A DNA stretch of 64,000 nt from Acidobacteriota bacterium (GTDB lineage Bacteria; Acidobacteriota; UBA4820; DSQY01): positions 19,251 through 83,250 of the forward strand of contig JAJYLT010000013.1 in NCBI GenBank assembly GCA_021787565.1. The letters run 5' to 3'. Under the pieces are notes generated by a model. The model saw nothing but the letters and a program-made list of their open reading frames with translations, did not search any database and had not been told where the DNA came from. Below are positions 58,898 to 64,000 of the stretch, piece after piece (the stretch's first letter is position 1; each line of letters starts with the position of its first letter). The translations under genes and the position numbers were made by a program.

Positions 58898-59770
58898 ATG
58901 CACCCCATCCTCGACCTGTGGCAACACCTGCCCTCCCACGTCCATCCCGACCTCTTCTCCATCGGCCCCATCCCCATCCGCTGGTACAGCCTCATGTACA
59001 TGGTGGCGCTGGCGGTGGTCTACCTCCTGACGGCCTGGCGGATCCGCCGCGGAGAGGTCAGGATCCCCCCCGACCCCACGAGCCTTTTCGATCTGATCCT
59101 CTCCTCCATCGTGGGGATCATCCTGGGGGGAAGACTGGGCTACGTCTTCGTCTACGACCCCATGTACTACGTGCACCATCCCGCGGAGGCGATCCTCCCC
59201 TTCAGCTGGCAGGGCGGTTTCCACTACACCGGCTTCACGGGCATGTCCTACCACGGCGCGCTCATCGGCGTCGTGCTCGTCTTTCTGTTCATGTGTCGGC
59301 GCCGGGGCTGGTCCCTGATGGAGCTGGGGGACAACCTGGTGCCGGCCGTCCCTCTCGGCTACACCTTCGGCCGTCTGGGCAACTTCTTCAACGGCGAGCT
59401 CTACGGCCGGGTCACGACCTCGGCCATCGGCATGTACTATCCTACGGCGCCAGGGCCGGGGCTCCGCTTTCCCTCCGAGCTCTTTGAAGCGGCGGGGGAG
59501 GGGCTCCTGCTGTTCGCCATCCTGTGGCCTCTTCGCAACGTCAAACCCTACCGGGGATTTCTCCTGGGGCTCTATCTCGTGGGCTACGGCGTCGTCCGGT
59601 TTCTCGTGGAATTCACCCGCGAGCCCGACCCGCAGCTCGGCTTCGTGCTGGGGCCCTTCTCCATGGGCCAGATCCTCTGCTTCCTCATGGCGGGTGCCGG
59701 CTTGATCGTGATGATCACCGGCTGGCGGAACTCGCGGCACACCCCCGCTCCCGCGAAGCGCAGGCGCTGA
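58898..59770 (+). CDS. lgt: Prolipoprotein diacylglyceryl transferase
   Basis: 290 residues from ATG 58898 with GGAGGAG 4 nt upstream. Seven transmembrane helices; signature GRLGNFFNGELYGR (about 170), the HYTGFTGMSYHGALIG region with the catalytic His, and RFPSELFEA. It transfers diacylglycerol to lipobox Cys in the inner membrane. A frame extends upstream but lacks homology. In the 286-nt gap to fadN an imperfect palindrome (GTAAGTATGTATTTAC, 58789-58804) is the only structure noted. Confidence 0.95.
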   Translation: MHPILDLWQHLPSHVHPDLFSIGPIPIRWYSLMYMVALAVVYLLTAWRIRRGEVRIPPDPTSLFDLILSSIVGIILGGRLGYVFVYDPMYYVHHPAEAILPFSWQGGFHYTGFTGMSYHGALIGVVLVFLFMCRRRGWSLMELGDNLVPAVPLGYTFGRLGNFFNGELYGRVTTSAIGMYYPTAPGPGLRFPSELFEAAGEGLLLFAILWPLRNVKPYRGFLLGLYLVGYGVVRFLVEFTREPDPQLGFVLGPFSMGQILCFLMAGAGLIVMITGWRNSRHTPAPAKRRR

Positions 59771-59818
59771 CGCCACCGCGGCCTGACGGCCCGCGTTCGG
59801 GGCAGGAGACCGGAAGAG

Positions 59819-60946
59819 ATGGACAGGGTCGAGGTGGCCATCATCGGCGCCGGTGTGGTGGGCCTCTCCGTGGCCGCGAGCGCGGCCAAGCAGGGGCGGT
59901 CACTCCTGGTTCTCGAGCGCCACGAGGCCTTCGGCCGGGAGAGTTCGAGCCGCAACAGCGAGGTCATCCACGCCAGCATCTACTACCCCCCGGACTCCCT
60001 CAAGGGGCGCCTCTGCCTCGAGGGGAACGAGCGGATTTACCGCCTCTGCGCCGAGCACGGCATCGCCCACGCCAACACCGGAAAGCTCGTCGTGGCCTGG
60101 ACCGAGGAGCAGGCGGCGGGCCTGCCGGACCTGCTCGCGACGGCCCGAGCCAACGGCGCGCGCGGGGTGCGCCTCGTGGAGGGGGAGGAGATCCGCCGCC
60201 TGGAGCCCCGCGTGGCGGCCATCGCCGCCCTCCACTGCCCCAGTTCGGGCGTGGTGGATTCGCACGCCCTCATGAAGCACTTCGAGACGGTCGCCCGCTC
60301 GCGGGGGGCCGTGTTCGCCTACGGAGTGGAGGCCAAAGCCATCGATCGCCGGGACGGCGGCTTCGTGGTCCGAGTGGCCGAGGCCTCCGGAGAGCCTTAC
60401 GAGTTCTGGTCCCGCGCCCTCGTCAACTCCGCCGGCCTTGAGTCGGGCCGCGTGGCGGCCCTGTGCGGCATCGACGAGGATGAGGCCCTCTACCGCATCC
60501 ATTACCGCAAGGGGGTGTACTTCCGCGCCCACCGGAAGCTCGCCCTCTACCCCAGGATGCTCGTATACCCCTTCCCTCCCGACCGCTCCACCGTCGGCAT
60601 CCATACCGTCCCGGACCTGGCGGGAGGCATGCGGTTGGGCCCCCACGACAGCTGGTCGCCGAGCGTGGACTACGGCGTGGACGGCTCCCTCCTGGACCTC
60701 TTCCTGGCGTCCTGCCGCCCCTGGCTCCCCTTCCTGGAGGCCGAGGATCTCCAGCCCGACATGGCGGGCATCCAGGCCAAACGCTACGGACCGGGTGAGC
60801 CCGTCCGCGACTTCGTCATTCGCGAGGAGTCGGACCGAGGCCTGCTCGGGCTCATCGACCTGATCGGGATCGAATCGCCCGGCCTCACCGCCTCCCCCGC
60901 CATCGGCCCCCACGTCGCCCGCATGGTGGATGAAATACTGGGCTGA
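59819..60946 (+). CDS. FAD-dependent oxidoreductase (L-2-hydroxyglutarate dehydrogenase-like)
   Basis: 375 residues, DAO superfamily. Dinucleotide-binding VAIIGAGVVGLSVAASAA, ESSSRNSEVIHASIYYPPDS (flavin and substrate region typical of LhgO-like proteins), GKLVVAW, SSGVVDSHALMKHF and a C-terminal IGIESPGLTASPAIGPHV. Probably oxidises an L-2-hydroxy acid, delivering electrons to quinone. 48 nt after lgt on the same strand. No transmembrane helix. Confidence 0.85.
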   Translation: MDRVEVAIIGAGVVGLSVAASAAKQGRSLLVLERHEAFGRESSSRNSEVIHASIYYPPDSLKGRLCLEGNERIYRLCAEHGIAHANTGKLVVAWTEEQAAGLPDLLATARANGARGVRLVEGEEIRRLEPRVAAIAALHCPSSGVVDSHALMKHFETVARSRGAVFAYGVEAKAIDRRDGGFVVRVAEASGEPYEFWSRALVNSAGLESGRVAALCGIDEDEALYRIHYRKGVYFRAHRKLALYPRMLVYPFPPDRSTVGIHTVPDLAGGMRLGPHDSWSPSVDYGVDGSLLDLFLASCRPWLPFLEAEDLQPDMAGIQAKRYGPGEPVRDFVIREESDRGLLGLIDLIGIESPGLTASPAIGPHVARMVDEILG

Positions 60947-60948
60947 AC

Positions 60949-61052
60949 CCCCAAGGCACCAAGAGCGAGGGAAGACAAGGCCTTCCTGATTTCGCTTTTC
61001 TTTGCTCTGTAGCTGGTTCTTGCTTGGTGCCTTCGTGTCTTGGTGGTGAATT
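60949..61052. repeat. Palindromic intergenic element, CACCAAGA type
   Basis: Left arm 60949-60980 (CCCAAGGCACCAAGAGCGAG) and right arm 61021-61052, whose inverse is TTCACCACCAAGACACGAAG. Fills the whole gap between two convergent genes. Its right end supplies the stop of nadE (TAATTCACC). Confidence 0.78.
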
Positions 61053-61881
61053 ACCGACCCCAGTCGCGGGGGTACCGGAAGTCGATGCCGACGGTGCGCT
61101 GGGAGAGCTTGGCGATGATGGGCAGGCGGCGCTTGAACTGGCTCCGCTGCACCATGGTCAGGATCTTGGCCACCACGGCCTGGGAGTGACCCCGCTCGGC
61201 CACCTCCTGGGCGGTGCACCGCTCATCCACCAGCAGATAGAGGATGGCATCGGCCTCGGCGTAGCTGAGCCCCATCTCACCCTCGTCGGTCTGGCCGGGC
61301 CAGAGGTCGGCCGAGGGGGGCTTGGCCACCACCGACTCGGGAAGGGCCAGGTGGCGGGCGAGCTGCCACACCTGGCTCTTGTACAGGTCGCCGATGGGGT
61401 TCAGGGAGGAGGCCATGTCGCCGTACCAGGTGCCGTACCCCAGGAGCAGCTCGGTCTTGTTGCTCGTGCCGAGGACGAGGGCGCGGTCCATCGAGGAGCG
61501 GTCGAAGAGAACCGCCATGCGCGTCCTGGCCATGAAGTTCCCGCGCCGAAGGGCCGAGGCCCCCTGGTCTCCCTCGAAATGGGCGTCCACCACGGCCGAG
61601 ATATCCACCCACTCGGAGCGGATGCCGAACCGGCCGATGAGGAGATCGGCGTCGGCCTCCGACTGGGGGGCGCTGGTGCGGTAGGGCATCTTCACCGCGA
61701 GGACCCGGTCCGGTCCCACCGCGTGGACCGCCAGGGCGCAGGCCAGGGCCGAATCCACGCCGCCCGAAAGGCCGATCACGAAGCCCGAAAGGCCCGTCTT
61801 GCTCAGCTCCTCCTGGAGGAACCGGTCGATCATCGCGAGGGCGAGCTCCGGGTTGACGGGAGGGGGAATGGGCTGGCTCAT
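61051..61881 (-). CDS. nadE: NAD+ synthase, synthetase subunit
   Basis: 276 residues from ATG 61881. ATP-pyrophosphatase P-loop FVIGLSGGVDSALAC, MPYRTSAPQSEADA, GNFMARTRMAVLFD, VLGTSNKTELLLGYGT and YGDMASSLNPIGDLYKSQVW, with PSADLWPGQTDEGEMG. It amidates deamido-NAD. The start overlaps the stop of the upstream amidase gene by ATGA, so the glutaminase function may come from that separate protein. Confidence 0.95.
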   Translation of the reverse strand: MSQPIPPPVNPELALAMIDRFLQEELSKTGLSGFVIGLSGGVDSALACALAVHAVGPDRVLAVKMPYRTSAPQSEADADLLIGRFGIRSEWVDISAVVDAHFEGDQGASALRRGNFMARTRMAVLFDRSSMDRALVLGTSNKTELLLGYGTWYGDMASSLNPIGDLYKSQVWQLARHLALPESVVAKPPSADLWPGQTDEGEMGLSYAEADAILYLLVDERCTAQEVAERGHSQAVVAKILTMVQRSQFKRRLPIIAKLSQRTVGIDFRYPRDWGR

Positions 61882-62726
61882 CGCCTCACGATCTCCTCCA
61901 GGTGCCGAAGCACCAGCTCGGGCTTCTCGTCGCGCAGAAGGGGCGTGAGCGTCCTGGCTCGCCTCAGGGCCGAGAGAGGCAGGTCGGCCCGGTAGATGGC
62001 CTCCACGTTCTCGCCCCCGTCCAGGAGAAGGTTGCCGAAGGGATCGGAGACGTAGGATCCGCCCGCGAAGGCCAAGCCGTCCTCGTACCCCACCCGGTTC
62101 ACGTAGGCCCAGTGGACCGTGAGGAACTGGCTGAGCACCTGTCCCACTCGCTCCCAGGTCTGCACCGAGGCCGCCGGGCCGCCCCCCGTGAGGCCGCGCC
62201 CCGGGCTGCCGGAGAGGACCAGCAGGGTGTGGGCCCCCTGCAGGGCCAGCAGATAGGAGGAGGAGAGGTGCCAGGCGTCCTCGCAGATGAGCAGGCCCAG
62301 CCTGCCCAGCCGCGTCTCGACGGCCTGGAAACGCCCGCCCGCCGCGAAGTAGCGCCCCTCGTCGAACATACCGTAGGTGGGCAGGTAGACCTTGCGGTGG
62401 ACGTGGTGGATGCGCCCTCCCGAGAGGTACAGGGCGGCGTTGTGGAAGAGGAACTCCGGGCTCTGTTCGACCATCCCCACCACGATGTCGCGCTCGCGGC
62501 TCGCGGCCAGCAGGGGGGCCAGGAGACGCTCCTCCTGGATGGGCCTGGCCACCTCCGCCACCAGGTCCTGAAGCAGATACCCGGTGAGGGAGAGCTCGGG
62601 AAAGACCACCAGGTCGGCGGAGCGTGCCTCCGGCGTGGCCAGCCACGCGAGGTGGGCCTCCAGGTTGCGCTCCAGGAGACCCAGGGCGGGGGCCATCTGG
62701 ACCAGGGCGAGCTTCAGCGTATCCAT
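61878..62726 (-). CDS. Nitrilase-family amidase, probable glutaminase partner of NadE
   Basis: 282 residues with the complete CN-hydrolase triad: Glu in VVFPELSLTGYLLQDL, Lys in HVHRKVYLPTYGMFDEG, Cys in GLLICEDAWHLSS. These sequences, including LTGYxLQDL and YLPTYGMFDE, resemble the glutaminase domain of glutamine-dependent NAD synthetases, which are normally one 540-680 residue chain. Here the two halves are separate, ATGA-coupled genes. Confidence 0.88.
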   Translation of the reverse strand: MDTLKLALVQMAPALGLLERNLEAHLAWLATPEARSADLVVFPELSLTGYLLQDLVAEVARPIQEERLLAPLLAASRERDIVVGMVEQSPEFLFHNAALYLSGGRIHHVHRKVYLPTYGMFDEGRYFAAGGRFQAVETRLGRLGLLICEDAWHLSSSYLLALQGAHTLLVLSGSPGRGLTGGGPAASVQTWERVGQVLSQFLTVHWAYVNRVGYEDGLAFAGGSYVSDPFGNLLLDGGENVEAIYRADLPLSALRRARTLTPLLRDEKPELVLRHLEEIVRR

Positions 62727-62839
62727 CGTTTACCGGCCTCCCTCCCGACTATAGCCGCCCCCTGCGGTGGCCGCAAGAGGAGGTAGGCCCTCCTTTCCTT
62801 GAAGAAGAGCTCGCCCCGCAACAATTGCACTCAGGATAC

Positions 62840-62868
62840 TTGACAAGGCCGCAAGCAGATTTTATAAT
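62840..62868 (+). promoter_or_regulatory. Sigma-70 consensus promoter of groES-groEL
   Basis: TTGACA at 62840-62845, a 17-nt spacer, TATAAT at 62863-62868: both boxes are perfect consensus. The groES ATG lies 60 nt downstream. Confidence 0.92.
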
Positions 62869-62894
62869 TAGCAATCTGATGGTACGTTTGCTAA
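62868..62894 (+). promoter_or_regulatory. CIRCE-like HrcA operator
   Basis: TTAGCAATC, 9 nt, GTTTGCTAA: the 9-N9-9 geometry of CIRCE with the outer six bases of each arm intact and the inner three diverged. It begins on the last base of the -10 box, so bound HrcA would block the promoter. Confidence 0.8.
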
Positions 62895-62928
62895 ACCCGA
62901 CAGAGGTCCAACCTCGAGGAGGTGTCTG

Positions 62929-63216
62929 ATGCAGGTAAAACCACTCAACGACCGTGTGCTGATCAAGCGGCTTGAGGCCAAAGAGCAGGTCCGGGGCGGG
63001 ATCATCATCCCCGACTCGGCCAAGGAAAAGCCCATGGAGGGCGAGGTCATCGCCGTGGGACCGGGCAAGCTGGACGACGACGGAAAGCGCGTCGCCATGT
63101 CCGTGAAGCCGGGACAGAAGGTCCTGGTGGGCAAGTACGCCGGAACGGAAATCAAGATCGACGACGTGGAACACATCATCGTGCGCGAGGACGAAGTCCT
63201 CGGCATCGTTGAGTAA
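62929..63216 (+). CDS. groS: Co-chaperonin GroES
   Basis: 95 residues, preceded by [27 protein letters not shown], the mobile loop [33 protein letters not shown]. Forms the heptameric lid on GroEL, encoded 21 nt downstream in the same operon. Confidence 0.97.
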   Translation: MQVKPLNDRVLIKRLEAKEQVRGGIIIPDSAKEKPMEGEVIAVGPGKLDDDGKRVAMSVKPGQKVLVGKYAGTEIKIDDVEHIIVREDEVLGIVE

Positions 63217-63237
63217 GAAGGCAAGGAGAGGCTACCC

Positions 63238-64000
<763 letters not shown>

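Overview
High-GC DNA from a Gram-negative-type bacterium (Lgt, lipoboxes, PilZ). The gene mix suggests an anaerobic or facultative, respiratory member of the Acidobacteriota or a deltaproteobacterial lineage: an Ehr-like membrane complex, a DsrK/HdrD-like module, CxxCP-type PAS domains, citrate lyase with LeuCD-type hydro-lyases, and FadN/FadA. This placement is inference from gene content; there is no rRNA in the window.

Layout. 0-6.3 kb: isoaspartyl peptidase (partial), a membrane protein and winged-helix pair, a P-type proton pump coupled to a PilZ protein, and citrate lyase alpha (citF). 6.5-21.9 kb: a defence island inserted between citF and its partner citDE. It holds what looks like one operon (SNF2 helicase, SWIM protein, type III Mod, ABC-type ATPase, DUF4276-like protein, type III Res). 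A second, decayed type III cassette (Res lacking Walker A, RhuM, truncated Mod) sits in the middle. 22-35 kb: CitD-CitE fusion, three aconitase/isopropylmalate dehydratase-family genes, a GxxExxY gene inside inverted repeats, an HD protein, an accessory patch (lipoprotein, membrane-anchored protein, secreted papain-like protease with Ig-like repeats), an isocitrate/isopropylmalate dehydrogenase and a broken nucleotidyltransferase toxin locus. 35-44 kb: cyclophilin and a seven-gene Ehr operon led by an HTH-PTS IIA regulator. 44-50 kb: HhH-GPD glycosylase, pncB, rpsT, nadA and small proteins. 50-54.5 kb: Rrf2 regulator, NarI-like cytochrome b, DsrK-like protein fused to a receiver domain, and a histidine kinase. 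54.6-58.6 kb: fadA and fadN. 58.9-64 kb: lgt, an FAD oxidoreductase, a split NAD synthetase, and groES-groEL under a consensus promoter with a CIRCE-like operator.

Two themes stand out. First, inserted blocks are flanked by long duplications of neighbouring gene ends: citE-3'/citF-5' around the whole island, and a 259-bp SWIM-tail/Mod-head duplication around the inner cassette. The 3' end of the thiolase gene is also duplicated as a 190-bp tandem unit. Second, intergenic spaces are full of palindromic elements. One family is built of short direct repeats with ATTCACC-like outer ends, often abutting stop codons, and one pair of its arms brackets a GxxExxY gene. A 151-bp REP-like element occurs twice, and several other long palindromes are present.
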